The notes: generated by a model from the letters alone, not told the origin. Counted from the first letter of the stretch, positions 28,260 to 38,700 are shown. The stretch: 64,000 nucleotides of DNA from Rhizobium sp. Pop5 (GCF_024721175.1 NZ_CP099399.1:3766001-3830000), one strand, 5' to 3'. Made by a program: numbers and translations.

Positions 28260-29669
28260 ATGAGCGCACCGCGTACCCTCTACGACAAGATCTGGGACGA
28301 TCATCTGGTCGACGAACAGGCAGATGGAACCTGTCTTCTCTACATCGACCGCCACCTGGTCCACGAAGTCACCTCGCCGCAGGCCTTCGAAGGCCTGCGC
28401 ATGTCCGGCCGCAAGGTCCGCGCGCCGGAAAAGACGCTCGCCGTCGTCGACCATAACGTTCCGACCTCGGCCGACCGCCATCTCGGCATCAAGAACGAGG
28501 AAAGCCGCATTCAGGTCGAGCAGCTCGCCAAGAACGCCGCTGAGTTCAACGTCGAATATTATTCCGAGAACGACAAGCGCCAGGGCATCGTCCATATCAT
28601 CGGGCCGGAACAGGGCTTCACCCTGCCGGGCATGACGATCGTCTGCGGCGACAGCCACACCTCCACACACGGTGCCTTCGGCTCTCTCGCCCACGGCATC
28701 GGCACGTCCGAGGTCGAGCACGTTCTCGCCACCCAGACGCTGATCCAGAAGAAGGCCAAGAACATGCTGGTGCAGGTCGACGGCCAGCTGCCGGCAGGCG
28801 TCACCGCCAAGGATATCGTTCTTGCCATCATCGGCGAGATCGGCACCGCAGGCGGTACCGGCTATGTCATCGAATATGCCGGCGAAGCGATCCGCGCGCT
28901 GTCGATGGAAGGCCGCATGACGATCTGCAACATGTCGATCGAAGGCGGCGCTCGCGCCGGCCTGATCGCCCCTGACGAAATCACTTTCGAATATATCAAG
29001 GGCAAGCCGCGTGCGCCGAAGGGCGAAGCGCTGGAACAGGCGATCGCCTACTGGAGCACGCTGAAGTCCGACGAGGGCGCTCATTTCGACCGCGTCGTCA
29101 AGCTGAACGCCGCCGAACTGCCGCCGATCGTCTCCTGGGGCTCCTCGCCCGAGGACGTCGTCTCCGTTCAGGGCATCGTGCCGAATCCGGATGAAATCCA
29201 GGACGAGACGAAGCGCGCCTCCAAGTGGCGTGCGCTCGACTATATGGGCCTGAAGCCGGGCACGCCGATGACCGACATCGCTGTCGACCGTGTCTTCATC
29301 GGCTCCTGCACCAATGGCCGCATCGAGGACCTGCGCGCCGTCGCCAAGGTTGTCGAGGGCAAGACCGTCGCCTCGACCGTCAATGCCATGATCGTTCCAG
29401 GTTCCGGCCTCGTCAAGGAACAGGCGGAAGCCGAAGGCCTCGACAAGATCTTCAAGGCCGCCGGCTTCGACTGGCGCGAGCCGGGCTGCTCGATGTGCCT
29501 TGCCATGAACGACGACCGCCTGAAGCCGGGCGAGCGCTGCGCCTCGACCTCGAACCGCAATTTCGAGGGCCGTCAGGGCTTCAAGGGCCGCACCCATCTC
29601 GTCTCGCCGGCCATGGCCGCCGCAGCCGCGATTGCCGGCCACTTCGTCGATATCCGCGAATGGAATTGA
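28260..29669 (+). CDS. leuC: 3-isopropylmalate dehydratase large subunit
   Basis: 469 residues. Iron-sulfur ligands are visible in [15 protein letters not shown] and [13 protein letters not shown]; substrate-site blocks include [13 protein letters not shown] and [11 protein letters not shown]. It isomerises 2- to 3-isopropylmalate in leucine synthesis with LeuD, which is not in this window. Its terminator follows within 32 bp, so it is not co-transcribed with leuD. Confidence 0.97.
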   Translation: MSAPRTLYDKIWDDHLVDEQADGTCLLYIDRHLVHEVTSPQAFEGLRMSGRKVRAPEKTLAVVDHNVPTSADRHLGIKNEESRIQVEQLAKNAAEFNVEYYSENDKRQGIVHIIGPEQGFTLPGMTIVCGDSHTSTHGAFGSLAHGIGTSEVEHVLATQTLIQKKAKNMLVQVDGQLPAGVTAKDIVLAIIGEIGTAGGTGYVIEYAGEAIRALSMEGRMTICNMSIEGGARAGLIAPDEITFEYIKGKPRAPKGEALEQAIAYWSTLKSDEGAHFDRVVKLNAAELPPIVSWGSSPEDVVSVQGIVPNPDEIQDETKRASKWRALDYMGLKPGTPMTDIAVDRVFIGSCTNGRIEDLRAVAKVVEGKTVASTVNAMIVPGSGLVKEQAEAEGLDKIFKAAGFDWREPGCSMCLAMNDDRLKPGERCASTSNRNFEGRQGFKGRTHLVSPAMAAAAAIAGHFVDIREWN

Positions 29670-29700
29670 TCTGATCCGTCCGACGGATGAGCATAAAAGC

Positions 29701-29740
29701 CGCCCGATGCGTCCGGAACGCGTCGGGCGTCTTCGCTTTT
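29701..29740 (+). terminator. Intrinsic terminator of leuC
   Basis: CGCCCGA pairs with TCGGGCG and an inner GCGT/ACGC extends the stem around CCGGA; a T-rich tail (TCTTCGCTTTT) follows. Confidence 0.8.
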
Positions 29741-29921
29741 CGCGGCATCTTTAGCCTCGCACTCGACAGCGGGTGAACCCGTTTGTGCGTGGCCCGCACT
29801 GCGGATTTCATCCTTTCGGGCAATCGACATCGTGAAATGCCTGTGGCCTCATCGATATCCGGCGCGATACGTGACAGGCACCGTTCAGGTTCGGCGACAC
29901 CGCGCCATCGGGGAAATCGCC

Positions 29922-30266
29922 ATGAGGCAGAAAATAGTACCGAGTTTACTGCGAGCGAGCCTGATCACATTTGCATCGCTGGCATGGATCGACTCCGTCG
30001 CCGCCGCGCCGATCCACCCGGCGATACCGCCGGTCATGGCCTCGTCGGGCCTGTTGCAACAAGTCGCGCAGAACAAGATACCATCTCTCAACGGATACCG
30101 CGGCTACAGCAGTGCCCGGGCCGGCTATCGCAAGAGTTCTAACGGCTATTGGTATCCCGCACGCGCCTTCGACGGCTATACCAGCTCGATCGAGCGGCCA
30201 CAGCGCCTGAGCAATACCTGCAGCTACGGCTTTGCGCCGACCAACGGATCGGGATGCAGTTATTGA
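29922..30266 (+). CDS. Small secreted hypothetical protein
   Basis: 114 residues from MRQKIVPSLLRASLITFASL, with GGGGAAA upstream and a signal peptide ending VAAA. The mature part is rich in Tyr, Ser and Gly (YRGYSSARAGYRKSSNGYWY) and ends with two cysteines (CSYGFAPTNGSGCSY) that could form a disulfide. No domain recognised. An in-frame ATG 30 codons upstream would add a non-signal sequence and is unlikely. Confidence 0.6.
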   Translation: MRQKIVPSLLRASLITFASLAWIDSVAAAPIHPAIPPVMASSGLLQQVAQNKIPSLNGYRGYSSARAGYRKSSNGYWYPARAFDGYTSSIERPQRLSNTCSYGFAPTNGSGCSY

Positions 30267-30351
30267 CGTGAAGGCGACATGCCTCCGTCAAGCGGCGGCC
30301 GCCACGGTTGATCTCTCCTTCCGCGGCGGCCGCTGATACGCTCGGGAACGC

Positions 30352-31182
30352 TCAGAAGGCCGCCGTCATCGGATCCGGTCCCATGCGGGCTCCGGCGCTG
30401 TCGAGCTTGGCGATCGCAGCCATATCATCGGTATCGAGCTTGAAGCCGAAAACCTGGAGGTTCTCCTCGATGCGTGACGGCGTGACCGATTTCGGGATGA
30501 CGACGAGGCCGGTGTCGATATGCCAGCGGATGATCACCTGAGCCGGCGTTTTCCCATGTTTCCTGGCGATCTCGCCGATGACGGGGTTCGAGATGAACTT
30601 GCCCTGGCCAAGCGGGCTCCAGGATTCAGTTGCGATATTAAGCTTTTTGTGAACCTCCTGTGCCGCCTTCTGCTGGAAATCCGGATGCAGTTCGATCTGG
30701 TTGATGACCGGAACGACGCCCGTTTCGCCGATGATGCGCTCCAGATGTTCGGGATAGAAATTCGACACGCCGATCGAACGAGCCCGGCCCTCTTCCCGGA
30801 TGCGCACGAAAGCCTTCCAGGTTTCGGTATAAAGGCCGCGATGCGGCGATGGCCAATGAACGAGATAGAGGTCGACATAGTCGGAACCGAGCTTCTTCAG
30901 GCTGCCGTCGAAGGCGCGCAGCGTATTGTCGTAGCCCTGGTCGGTGTTCCTGAGCTTGGTGGTGACGAAGATATCCTTGCGGTCGAGGCCGGAAGAGCGG
31001 ATGCCTTCGCCGACACCCTCTTCGTTGTCGTAGCCGGAAGCCGTATCGATATGGCGATAGCCGGCGGCAATGGCGGCGCGCACCGTCGGAGCAGCGATGT
31101 CCTGCGGCGTCTGCCAGACGCCGAGACCGACCTGGGGAATGGAATGTCCGTCATGGAAAGTAATGATGGGTTGAGCGGTCAC
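30352..31182 (-). CDS. Aldo/keto reductase (2,5-diketo-D-gluconate reductase-like)
   Basis: 276 residues from a GTG with CGGAGATAT upstream; an ATG start 17 codons earlier lacks a ribosome site. The AKR catalytic Asp and Tyr lie in HIDTASGYDNEEGVGEG, the Lys in FVTTKLRN and the His in LYLVHWPSP. The NADPH-binding end has VIPKSVTPSRIEEN. The closest recognisable group is DkgA/AKR5, reducing carbonyls such as diketogluconate or methylglyoxal. Physiological substrate unknown. Confidence 0.9.
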   Translation of the reverse strand: MTAQPIITFHDGHSIPQVGLGVWQTPQDIAAPTVRAAIAAGYRHIDTASGYDNEEGVGEGIRSSGLDRKDIFVTTKLRNTDQGYDNTLRAFDGSLKKLGSDYVDLYLVHWPSPHRGLYTETWKAFVRIREEGRARSIGVSNFYPEHLERIIGETGVVPVINQIELHPDFQQKAAQEVHKKLNIATESWSPLGQGKFISNPVIGEIARKHGKTPAQVIIRWHIDTGLVVIPKSVTPSRIEENLQVFGFKLDTDDMAAIAKLDSAGARMGPDPMTAAF

Positions 31183-31313
31183 AATATATCTCCGGGAGTT
31201 TGAAGAATTGGACGAGGCATGGATTGCGCCCACATGTCCGCGGACGTCCCGGAACGCATTTCAGCCTGAGCGTTCGGTCACCGAAACATATAGGCGGCCC
31301 TCCCACAAAACAA

Positions 31314-31835
31314 TCAGAGCACTCGGACAATCGTTCCCTTTCGAAGATGGGGAAGAAGGCGGCGCATGTCGCGGAGGTTCACCGCCACACAGCCCGCGGT
31401 CGGCTCGTAGCCCGGCCGGATGAGGTGGAAGAAGATCGCCGAGCCGCGATGGCGCGCCCGCGAGGAGATGTTCCAATCCATGACAAGGCAGACATCGTAA
31501 AGCGTGTCGCTGCGCTGCATCTCCTCGTGGCTTGCGCCAAACGGCGCCCTGACGAGGCGGTTGTAGTTGGCACTGCCCGGCTGATCGCACCAGAGCATGT
31601 CGGGACGAATGCGGCGAAGGTCAAGCGGCGTGGCAAGCCGGCCGTTCCGCTCACCGCGCCGGAAACCCGATATCAGCTTCATCGATGCAATCGGCGTGGC
31701 GCCGTCGCCCTCGCGTTTCAGTATGGTGCGGCCGGCCCGGCCGATCGCCGCCGGTACGGTGATCGCGCCGAGCCGGACAATCGCGCGGCTCTTGCTTCCC
31801 GGTGCCGAGCGCACCACGACCGTGGACGGCTTCAT
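31314..31835 (-). CDS. L,D-transpeptidase (YkuD) family protein
   Basis: 173 residues from MKPSTVVVRSAPGSKSRA; the frame is open upstream with other ATGs at 31862, 31907 and 32018, so the start is uncertain. The catalytic block is HLIRPGYEPTAGCVAVNLRD, with Cys in the TxGC(V) position; WCDQPGSANYNRLV is also family-like. The family forms 3-3 peptidoglycan cross-links or attaches proteins to the wall. No signal peptide is obvious with this start. Confidence 0.8.
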   Translation of the reverse strand: MKPSTVVVRSAPGSKSRAIVRLGAITVPAAIGRAGRTILKREGDGATPIASMKLISGFRRGERNGRLATPLDLRRIRPDMLWCDQPGSANYNRLVRAPFGASHEEMQRSDTLYDVCLVMDWNISSRARHRGSAIFFHLIRPGYEPTAGCVAVNLRDMRRLLPHLRKGTIVRVL

Positions 31836-32001
31836 CTCTCGGCCCCGCCTTGCTTTTTCCATTTTTCTCGCATGTCTTGCATTGCTTGGGAGTTTAATTG
31901 AAATCATATGAAAACCTGCCCGGCAACAGCCCCGCCGGCCGATCCTTGCCAAACACGGAATTTGGCGTAGGACTAGAGGACCAACTTGAGGACACAACGG
32001 C

Positions 32002-32685
32002 ATGACCGCACGCACCATTCTTCTGGTGGATGACGACGAGGATCTTCGCCAGACGCTGACGGAGCAATTGTCGCTTTATGAGGAATTCACGGTTCTGCAG
32101 GAAGCCAACGCCGGCAAGGGTGTTGCGACCGCCCGCTCGACGCCGATCGACCTGCTGATCATGGATGTCGGCCTGCCCGACATGGACGGCCGCGAAGCGG
32201 TGAAGCTCTTGCGTAAGGGCGGCTTCAAGGCGCCGATCATCATGCTGACCGGCCACGACACCGATTCGGACACGATCCTCGGCCTCGAAGCCGGCGCCAA
32301 CGACTATGTCACCAAACCCTTCCGCTTCGCCGTTCTGCTTGCGCGCATCCGTGTGCAGCTGCGCCAGCACGAGCAGAGCGAGGACGCGACCTTCACCGTC
32401 GGCCCCTATCTCTTCAAGCCGAGCCAGAAGCTGCTCACCACCGACAACGGCCAGAAGATCCGCCTGACGGAAAAGGAAGCGGCGATCATTCGCTATCTCT
32501 ACCGCGCCGAACAGAAGGTCGTCACCCGCGACGTGCTTCTCGAAGAGGTCTGGGGTTATAATTCCGGCGTGACGACGCACACGCTGGAAACCCATGTCTA
32601 CCGGCTGCGCCAGAAGATCGAGCGTGACCCCTCCAACGCCGAGATCCTAGTGACGGAAAATGGCGGCTACAAGATCATACCCTAG
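32002..32685 (+). CDS. cenR: Response regulator CenR (OmpR/PhoB family)
   Basis: 227 residues. The receiver has DDDED at residues 10-14, phosphoacceptor D55 (LLIMDVGLPDMDGRE), T83 and K105 (VTKPF). The C-terminal winged helix has RDVLLEEVWGYNSGVTTHTL and ETHVYRLRQKIERD. The sequence closely follows my memory of Caulobacter CenR, an essential regulator of envelope integrity that works with kinase CenK. No kinase gene is adjacent. Its TAG stop is the first three bases of an intergenic repeat. Confidence 0.88.
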   Translation: MTARTILLVDDDEDLRQTLTEQLSLYEEFTVLQEANAGKGVATARSTPIDLLIMDVGLPDMDGREAVKLLRKGGFKAPIIMLTGHDTDSDTILGLEAGANDYVTKPFRFAVLLARIRVQLRQHEQSEDATFTVGPYLFKPSQKLLTTDNGQKIRLTEKEAAIIRYLYRAEQKVVTRDVLLEEVWGYNSGVTTHTLETHVYRLRQKIERDPSNAEILVTENGGYKIIP

Positions 32686-32808
32686 AGCATTTCCGTTTTC
32701 TCCGAATCACGGAAATGCTTTATCTCTTTGTTTTCACGCAATTCCCGGAAAAAGCGTTTCACGCTTTGCCTGGCAAAACCGCTAGGCACCTTTGCTGGAA
32801 TTGCTCTA
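32683..32808. repeat. Rhizobial intergenic repeat type B
   Basis: A 126-bp segment bounded by TAGAGCA and TTGCTCTA. It contains a perfect hairpin (GCATTTCCG / CGGAAATGC) and the motif CACGCAATTCCCGG followed by GCAAAACCGCTAGGCACC. I recognise this as a common type of rhizobial intergenic repeat. It fills the gap between cenR and the next gene and supplies the cenR stop. Confidence 0.7.
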
Positions 32809-32823
32809 AGGCGAAAAGCCCAC

Positions 32824-33279
32824 ATGGCGCTGACCGACGACATTCATCTGCTTTCGCAGCTTCCGCTGTTCAAGGATATGAGCGAGGATCAGCTGCGGCT
32901 GATCGCCTTCGGCGCCGACCGGCGCATGATCGCCGCCGGGCAGATGCTGTTCCGCCAGGGCTCGCCGGCCGAAAGCGCCTATGTCGTCGTCAGCGGCAGC
33001 CTGGAGCTGAGCACGACAGGCAGCGACGGTATGCAAAGAGCCGAAGCCATAGCAGGCCCTGGAACGTTGATATCAGAGCTCGCGCTGGTGACGCTGGTGG
33101 AACGCAAGTTCACCGCGATCGCGCGTGAGGATACCGGTATCCTCCGCATCACCCGCGCCCTCTTCCATCGGCTGCTGGAGGAATATCCTGACGCGGCCCG
33201 CCTGATCCAGAACCGCATCCGCGACAACATTGCCGAACTCGCGGCAAAGGCCGCGAGCCAGTTCCACCGCTTCAGCTGA
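32824..33279 (+). CDS. Cyclic-nucleotide-binding domain protein without DNA-binding domain
   Basis: 151 residues from MALTDDIHLLSQLPLFKDMS. It has one cNMP-binding beta-roll (MLFRQGSPAESAYVVVSGSL, then ERKFTAIAREDTGILRI) and a short C-terminal helix, but no helix-turn-helix, unlike Crp or Fnr. The RE(x)L-type phosphate-binding cassette is poorly conserved (GTLISELALVTLVERK), so nucleotide binding is uncertain. A sensor or adaptor role is likely. Confidence 0.85.
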   Translation: MALTDDIHLLSQLPLFKDMSEDQLRLIAFGADRRMIAAGQMLFRQGSPAESAYVVVSGSLELSTTGSDGMQRAEAIAGPGTLISELALVTLVERKFTAIAREDTGILRITRALFHRLLEEYPDAARLIQNRIRDNIAELAAKAASQFHRFS

Positions 33280-33298
33280 ATCCTATCGTGTTGGAACC

Positions 33299-34084
33299 TC
33301 AGTCGCGTGCCAGACCATCGATCGCTGCGGCAAGCTTTACAAGATCTGCGGCATAGAAGCCGGCGGCGTTGAGACAGTTTGTCTCGAGCAGCTTCAGCCC
33401 CTCTTCGGTGCGACAGACATCGATCACATAAGCCGGCGAATAACCGGGATTGAAGTCCACCATGCGCTGCCCGAACTCCAGCGCATCGTCGTCGATCTCG
33501 TGGCGATGAATGACACGCGACCCGTCCTTGTAGAGCGAATGGGTGACGATCCGCCCGTTGACGGCCCAGAGACGCCATTCACGCATGATGCGAACGGGCT
33601 TGGTGAGCATAAGAAGCGTGTCATGGCGTAGCGATCCCGTTGGAATTTCATCTTCGTCGAGCGCGAGAACTCTTTCCGCCATGCGAATGATCTCGCCGGT
33701 CGATTTGACGTCGCCGGGTTCTTCCTTGCTGTCGTCGACGGGGCGCAGGAACCAATCCCTCCCATCATCAGGCAGGCGCTCCGGGATGTCGCAGAGGGCC
33801 AAAAACAATGCATCAGCTCCATTGAGCAGGTAAGGATGCCACGCCCGTTCCTGAACGAAGGGACGCAGCTTGAACACACCCGGCCAGTAGCCGTTCGCCT
33901 CGGCATTTCTCCACAACGTGTAGGAGCCGAACAGGACCACGGAGCCCGGATCGGTGACAACGGGCTTCGGAATAAGCTCGCCGACGAACGGGACGACCTT
34001 GTGCCACGTATAGGGGATACCGAGCCGGTCGAGCGCCTCGGCTAGCTTATGGGTGTCTTCAAACTCCTGGAGAATCCACTGCAT
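33299..34084 (-). CDS. ATP-grasp domain (DUF4343-like) protein
   Basis: 261 residues. The pattern is that of a small ATP-grasp ligase: VLFGSYTLWRNAEANGYWPG, DWFLRPVDDSKEEPG, a central EWRLWAVNGRIVTHSLYKDG and the metal-site region VCRTEEGLKLLETNCLNAAGFY with conserved E and N. The family would join a carboxylate to an amine or thiol using ATP; the substrate is unknown. Its ATG overlaps the xthA stop (TAATG), so the two are translationally coupled. Confidence 0.8.
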   Translation of the reverse strand: MQWILQEFEDTHKLAEALDRLGIPYTWHKVVPFVGELIPKPVVTDPGSVVLFGSYTLWRNAEANGYWPGVFKLRPFVQERAWHPYLLNGADALFLALCDIPERLPDDGRDWFLRPVDDSKEEPGDVKSTGEIIRMAERVLALDEDEIPTGSLRHDTLLMLTKPVRIMREWRLWAVNGRIVTHSLYKDGSRVIHRHEIDDDALEFGQRMVDFNPGYSPAYVIDVCRTEEGLKLLETNCLNAAGFYAADLVKLAAAIDGLARD

Positions 34085-34887
34085 TAGAGATCAAAATGCG
34101 CCGTCACCGGCACATGGTCCGAAGGACGATCCCAGCCGCGTGCCTCCTTGAGGATCTCGATCCGCTTGAGATGCGGCCCGAGATCGGAGGACGACCAGAT
34201 ATGGTCGAGGCGGCGGCCGCGATCGGCCGTTTCCCAGTCCTTGGCGCGGTAGCTCCACCAGGTATAGAGCTTCTCGCTAGCCGGCACGTGATGGCGCATG
34301 AGGTCGAGCCAGCCGCCGCGCTTCATCACGTCGAGCAGCCCATCGGTTTCAACCGGCGTGTGGCTGACGATCTTCAGGAGCTGCTTGTGCGACCAGACGT
34401 CGTGCTCCAGCGGCGCGATGTTCAAATCGCCGACGAGGATGGCGGAAGTGTTGGTCTCCCCATTGGCCTTCAGCTGCTTCATCTCCTCGATGAAATCGAG
34501 CTTGTGGCCGAATTTCGGATTGATCGTACGGTCCGGCTCGTCGCCGCCGGCCGGGACATAGAAATTGTGCAGGCGGACGCGGCGATTGCCGCGCTCGAAG
34601 ATCGCCGAGATGTGGCGGGCATCGCCGACGCCGCAATAATCCTGCCGGTGATCCTCCGTCAGCGGAATGCGCGAAGCGATCGCTACGCCGTGATAGCCCT
34701 TCTGGCCGTGGATGATGATGTGATCATAGCCCATCGCCCTGAGGGGTGCGGCCGGAAACAGCTCGTTCGGCACCTTGGTTTCCTGCAGGCAGAGAATATC
34801 GGGCCTGTGCTTGAGAATGAACTGTTCGACGATCGGCATCCGCAGCCTGACCGAGTTGATGTTCCAGGTGGTGATCGAAAAGCCCAT
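34084..34887 (-). CDS. xthA: Exodeoxyribonuclease III
   Basis: 267 residues. AP-endonuclease motifs are in order: WNINSVRLRMP, LCLQETKVPNELFP, HNFYVPAGGDEPD, LVGDLNIAPLEHDVW and the C-terminal SDHVPVTAHFDL. It cuts at abasic sites and degrades DNA 3' ends in base-excision repair. It is coupled to the ATP-grasp gene downstream. Confidence 0.95.
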   Translation of the reverse strand: MGFSITTWNINSVRLRMPIVEQFILKHRPDILCLQETKVPNELFPAAPLRAMGYDHIIIHGQKGYHGVAIASRIPLTEDHRQDYCGVGDARHISAIFERGNRRVRLHNFYVPAGGDEPDRTINPKFGHKLDFIEEMKQLKANGETNTSAILVGDLNIAPLEHDVWSHKQLLKIVSHTPVETDGLLDVMKRGGWLDLMRHHVPASEKLYTWWSYRAKDWETADRGRRLDHIWSSSDLGPHLKRIEILKEARGWDRPSDHVPVTAHFDL

Positions 34888-35000
34888 GCCCCATACCCTC
34901 TCGCGTCAAGCCCGCAATCCAGCCGAACCACAGAACTGTGGCTCGACGCGACGCGCTTTCATAAAAAGGGCTTTAAAACAAAGGCGGACACGATGGAACT

Positions 35001-35024
35001 GCCCGCATGCGAAAGCATGCGGGC
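35001..35024. repeat. Perfect hairpin between lolA and xthA
   Basis: GCCCGCATGC-GAAA-GCATGCGGGC: a 10-bp perfect stem with a GNRA loop on the plus strand, 17 nt past the lolA stop on the minus strand. No T-run follows it in either direction, so it is not a textbook terminator. Confidence 0.75.
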
Positions 35025-35041
35025 GATCAACCGAAAAGGTC

Positions 35042-35710
35042 TCAGTCGCGCGACTGAGGCGTGCCCTGGATGCTCTCGTAAGGGACCCGAAAGACGCGGT
35101 CGTCGAACTGCACACCCGTCTTGACGTTGAAGATCATCACCGACGTATCCTTGCCCTGATTGTCGGTAATCGTCCACTGGCGCAGGTCGTAGGTCTTCGG
35201 GTCGAACATCATGGTGATGGTCGAATTTCCGAACACTGTATTGTTGCCGAGCGCGATCGTCGTCAGGTCCGATTCCTCCTTCACGCCCTTCACCATGCCG
35301 GCCGACAAATCAATGCGTTGCGCCAGCAGCAGACTGAGCGGCGTCTTGGAGAGCGGATAGAGATCCCAGGTTTTGAGCTTGGTATTGCCGATCGCGACAT
35401 TCTTGCCGTCGGCGATCACCCGCATCGGCGACGGGTCGTCATAGTTGAAGCGCAGCTTGCCGGGACGCTGGATGAAGAACTTGCCGCCGGTCTGCTCGCC
35501 GCGCGGGCCGAACTGCACGAATTCCCCCTGCATCGTCGTTACGCCGGAAAAATGGTCGGCGATCGCCTGGGCGGTGCCGGAGGCCGGCGCTGCCGCTTGC
35601 GCGAAGGCGCCCAGAGGAACAGCGCTCGACACCGCGGCAACAGTGAGGGCGCCCAGAAGTTCACGGCGCGTCACTGTCAGGCCGGAGAGGAAGGAATCGG
35701 AGTTGCTCAT
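35042..35710 (-). CDS. lolA: Outer-membrane lipoprotein carrier protein LolA
   Basis: 222 residues. The N-terminus has TRRELLGALTVAAVSSAVP, a twin-Arg-like signal ending FAQA. The LolA beta-sheet fold is seen in ADHFSGVTTMQGEFVQFGP, KFFIQRPGKLRFNYDDPSP and DNQGKDTSVMIFNVKTG. It ferries lipoproteins across the periplasm. It lies 140 bp downstream of ftsK, a common order in alphaproteobacteria. Confidence 0.92.
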   Translation of the reverse strand: MSNSDSFLSGLTVTRRELLGALTVAAVSSAVPLGAFAQAAAPASGTAQAIADHFSGVTTMQGEFVQFGPRGEQTGGKFFIQRPGKLRFNYDDPSPMRVIADGKNVAIGNTKLKTWDLYPLSKTPLSLLLAQRIDLSAGMVKGVKEESDLTTIALGNNTVFGNSTITMMFDPKTYDLRQWTITDNQGKDTSVMIFNVKTGVQFDDRVFRVPYESIQGTPQSRD

Positions 35711-35850
35711 CTAAATCTCCTTTATGCGATCTGCATGCCGCCAAATGGCGGCGTCTTCAAGGCGCTGCGGTCAGCCGCGTGAGAGGCTGCGGCGCCTATG
35801 CTGCCAGCTTTCCGCAAAACCGGCCGCATGGAAAATATATGGCGATAATT

Positions 35851-38526
35851 TCAGCGGTCGAGGATGTCGTCTTCGGTCGGAACGAGGATTTCGCGTTTCC
35901 CGGCATGGTTGGCCGGCCCGATGATTCCTTCTTTCTCCATGCGCTCGATCAGCGAGGCGGCACGGTTGTAACCGATACCGAGCCGGCGCTGCACATAGGA
36001 GGTCGAAGCCTTGCCGTCACGCAGCACGACGGCGACGGCCTGGTCGTAGGGATCTTCCGAATCCGAAAGGTTCGACGTGCCGGCCGGGCCGCCACCACCG
36101 CCGCCATAGTCGCCGTCTTCGTCGTCATCGGCGGTGATCGCGTCGAGATATTGCGGCGAGCCCTGCGTCTTGAGGTAAGAGACGATCTCTTCCACCTCGA
36201 CGTCGGAGACGAACGGGCCGTGCACGCGCTGGATGCGCCCGCCGCCGGCCATGTAGAGCATGTCGCCCATGCCGAGCAGCTGTTCGGCGCCCTGTTCGCC
36301 GAGGATCGTGCGGCTGTCGATCTTCGAGGTCACCTGGAAGGAGATGCGGGTCGGGAAGTTCGCCTTGATCGTGCCGGTGATGACGTCGACGGACGGGCGC
36401 TGTGTAGCCATGATCACGTGGATGCCGGCCGCGCGCGCCATCTGCGCCAGACGCTGCACGGCGCCTTCGATATCCTTGCCGGCGACCATCATCAGATCGG
36501 CCATCTCGTCGATGATGACGACGATGTAGGGCATCGGCCTCAGATCGAATTCTTCGGTTTCGTACATCGCCTCGCCGGTATGGCGGTCGAAGCCGGTCTG
36601 CACCGTGCGCGAGATCACCTCGCCCTTCGACAAGGCCTGTTCAACGCGGGTGTTGAAACCGTCGATATTGCGCACGCCGATCTTCGACATCTTCTTGTAG
36701 CGCTCTTCCATCTCGCGGACGGTCCATTTGAGCGCGACGACGGCCTTCTTCGGATCGGTGACGACAGGCGAAAGCAGATGCGGAATGCCGTCATAAACGG
36801 AGAGTTCGAGCATCTTCGGATCGATCATGATCAGCCGGCACTGTTCCGGCGTCATGCGGTAGAGCAGCGACAGGATCATCGTGTTGATGGCGACCGATTT
36901 GCCCGAGCCGGTGGTGCCGGCAACGAGCAGATGCGGCATCTTGGCGAGATCGGCGATGACGGCCTCGCCGCCGATCGTCTTGCCGAGCGCCATGGCGAGC
37001 TTCGCCTTGCTGCCCTCGAAATCCCGGGAGGCGATGAGCTCGCGGAGGTAGACCGTCTCGCGCGTCTGGTTCGGCAATTCGATGCCGATCGCGTTGCGGC
37101 CGGGAACGACGGCGACACGGGCGGCGATCGCGCTCATCGAACGAGCGATATCATCGGCAAGGCCGATGACGCGCGACGATTTGATGCCGGGCGCCGGCTC
37201 CAGCTCGTAGAGGGTGACGACAGGACCGGGGCGGACATGGATGATCTCGCCCTTGACGCCGAAATCCTCGAGCACGCCTTCGAGCATGCGGGCATTCTGC
37301 TCCAGCGCATCAGCCGACAGCGTGGAATCGCGCACGACGTTCTTCGGCTCGGCGAGCAGGTGCATGGAAGGGAGCTGGAAACCTTCGGGACGGATGAACG
37401 AGCCTTGCGCCTCCCGCTCGATTCGGGGGCTGGGTTTTGGACGCGCAGCGGCGGGAACAACGCGCGGTTCCGGCTTGCCGGCGGCCTTTGCCGGCGCGCG
37501 GATCATCCAGCCGTCATCATCGTCGTCGGGTAGGATATCGGCCGGGCGCGGCGGCATATCGGCATCGAAGGGCAGATCGTCGTCATCATCTTCGTCATCG
37601 ATGGAAAGTGACGGCGCGGCGACGATGCGCCGCGGCGAAGCCGCGCGCGACTCCATCGACGGTTCCATGCGCTCGCCCCGGGCTGTCGGGGCCTTGGCGC
37701 GCACCGGTTCGTTCAGCGTGCCGAACTCGTCATCGTTGAAATCATAGGGCGATTCGAAATCGCCCTGGCGGCGCTTGCGCGGTCCCATTCCGAAGAGCCG
37801 GCGGAGCCGCCCCTGGCTCATGTACCAGGCATGGGTAACGGCGCCGCTCCAGGCAACCCAGCGCGACTCGTCTTCTTCATCCTCGTCTCCGACGACACGG
37901 GCCCTGCTTGTCGTGTTGACGTAATCCTCTTCGATCTCGTCGTCGGCATCGCTATGGCCAACAATGCCCGACGCGAACAGCATCATCCACGCGGTCGGCA
38001 GGGAAAAGATGCAGCCGACGACCATCGCAAAGGTGCCCGTGGGATAGGCGCCGACGAAGAGCGCGGGAAAACGCAGGATCATGTCACCGACGACGCCGCC
38101 GATGCCGTTCGGGATCGGCCAGGTGAGCGGCGGCGGAAAACAGCCGATGACGGCGGAAGAAAGCACCGTACCGGCAAGCCATGCAGCGGCGCGGGCAGGA
38201 ATGCGGCTGAAGCGGCGGCCGGAGATCAGCGCCAGCGCCCAGGCGACGATCGGCAGCATCGAAACAACGCTAGCCAACCCCAGGAACTGCATGACGATAT
38301 CGGCGAAGGCGGCACCGCTGTAGCCGAGGACATTCGTCGGCAGGTTGGCCGTGGCATAGGAATAGCTCGGATCGGCGACATTCCATGTCGCGAGAGCCGC
38401 CACGCCGAGCGCCAGCAGCAGAAAGACCGCAAAGCCGATAAGCGCCTGGACCTGCCGCAGCATAAATGCCGAGAAGGAGAACCGATCCGGACGGCCATCC
38501 ATTGCCGGCGACGTGCTTCTTGCCAT
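35851..38526 (-). CDS. ftsK: DNA translocase FtsK
   Basis: 891 residues. The N-terminal domain has four to five transmembrane helices (up to about residue 190). An acidic/proline-rich linker of about 200 residues follows, then the motor domain with Walker [16 protein letters not shown], Walker [13 protein letters not shown] and [20 protein letters not shown]. The C-terminal gamma winged helix ([20 protein letters not shown]) reads KOPS sequences. It clears chromosome termini at division. Confidence 0.97.
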   Translation of the reverse strand: MARSTSPAMDGRPDRFSFSAFMLRQVQALIGFAVFLLLALGVAALATWNVADPSYSYATANLPTNVLGYSGAAFADIVMQFLGLASVVSMLPIVAWALALISGRRFSRIPARAAAWLAGTVLSSAVIGCFPPPLTWPIPNGIGGVVGDMILRFPALFVGAYPTGTFAMVVGCIFSLPTAWMMLFASGIVGHSDADDEIEEDYVNTTSRARVVGDEDEEDESRWVAWSGAVTHAWYMSQGRLRRLFGMGPRKRRQGDFESPYDFNDDEFGTLNEPVRAKAPTARGERMEPSMESRAASPRRIVAAPSLSIDDEDDDDDLPFDADMPPRPADILPDDDDDGWMIRAPAKAAGKPEPRVVPAAARPKPSPRIEREAQGSFIRPEGFQLPSMHLLAEPKNVVRDSTLSADALEQNARMLEGVLEDFGVKGEIIHVRPGPVVTLYELEPAPGIKSSRVIGLADDIARSMSAIAARVAVVPGRNAIGIELPNQTRETVYLRELIASRDFEGSKAKLAMALGKTIGGEAVIADLAKMPHLLVAGTTGSGKSVAINTMILSLLYRMTPEQCRLIMIDPKMLELSVYDGIPHLLSPVVTDPKKAVVALKWTVREMEERYKKMSKIGVRNIDGFNTRVEQALSKGEVISRTVQTGFDRHTGEAMYETEEFDLRPMPYIVVIIDEMADLMMVAGKDIEGAVQRLAQMARAAGIHVIMATQRPSVDVITGTIKANFPTRISFQVTSKIDSRTILGEQGAEQLLGMGDMLYMAGGGRIQRVHGPFVSDVEVEEIVSYLKTQGSPQYLDAITADDDEDGDYGGGGGGPAGTSNLSDSEDPYDQAVAVVLRDGKASTSYVQRRLGIGYNRAASLIERMEKEGIIGPANHAGKREILVPTEDDILDR

Positions 38527-38670
38527 GTGTCTAACCCGTCCAATGCCTGGGCAGACGAATCACCGAAGCCTCGCCATGCCAAAATGCGTCCGCTCCACCT
38601 AACCAGAGCCGGGTTAAAGCGATGTTAACCATGCATGCCGGGATGCGCATTCCTTGAGCGTGGTAAAATG

Positions 38671-38700
38671 AAAAAGGCCCGAACCTTGGAGGTCCGGGCC
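38671..38700 (-). terminator. Intrinsic terminator of the glnK-amtB operon
   Basis: On the minus strand GGCCCGGACC pairs with GGTTCGGGCC around a 5-nt loop and is followed by TTTTTCATTTT. It is about 108 nt after the amtB stop. Confidence 0.85.

Noticed and set aside
28047..29642. Large minus-strand ORF (531 codons) opposite leuC
   Set aside because: Its low-complexity, Arg/Asp/Gly-rich product has no domain and it exactly mirrors leuC; it is a high-GC codon-bias shadow.
35001..35024. Intrinsic terminator of lolA
   Set aside because: The stem is perfect but no T-run follows on either strand, so it is recorded only as a hairpin.
35779..37533. 584-codon plus-strand ORF opposite ftsK
   Set aside because: Shadow of ftsK: rich in His, Arg and Asp, no motif and no ribosome site.
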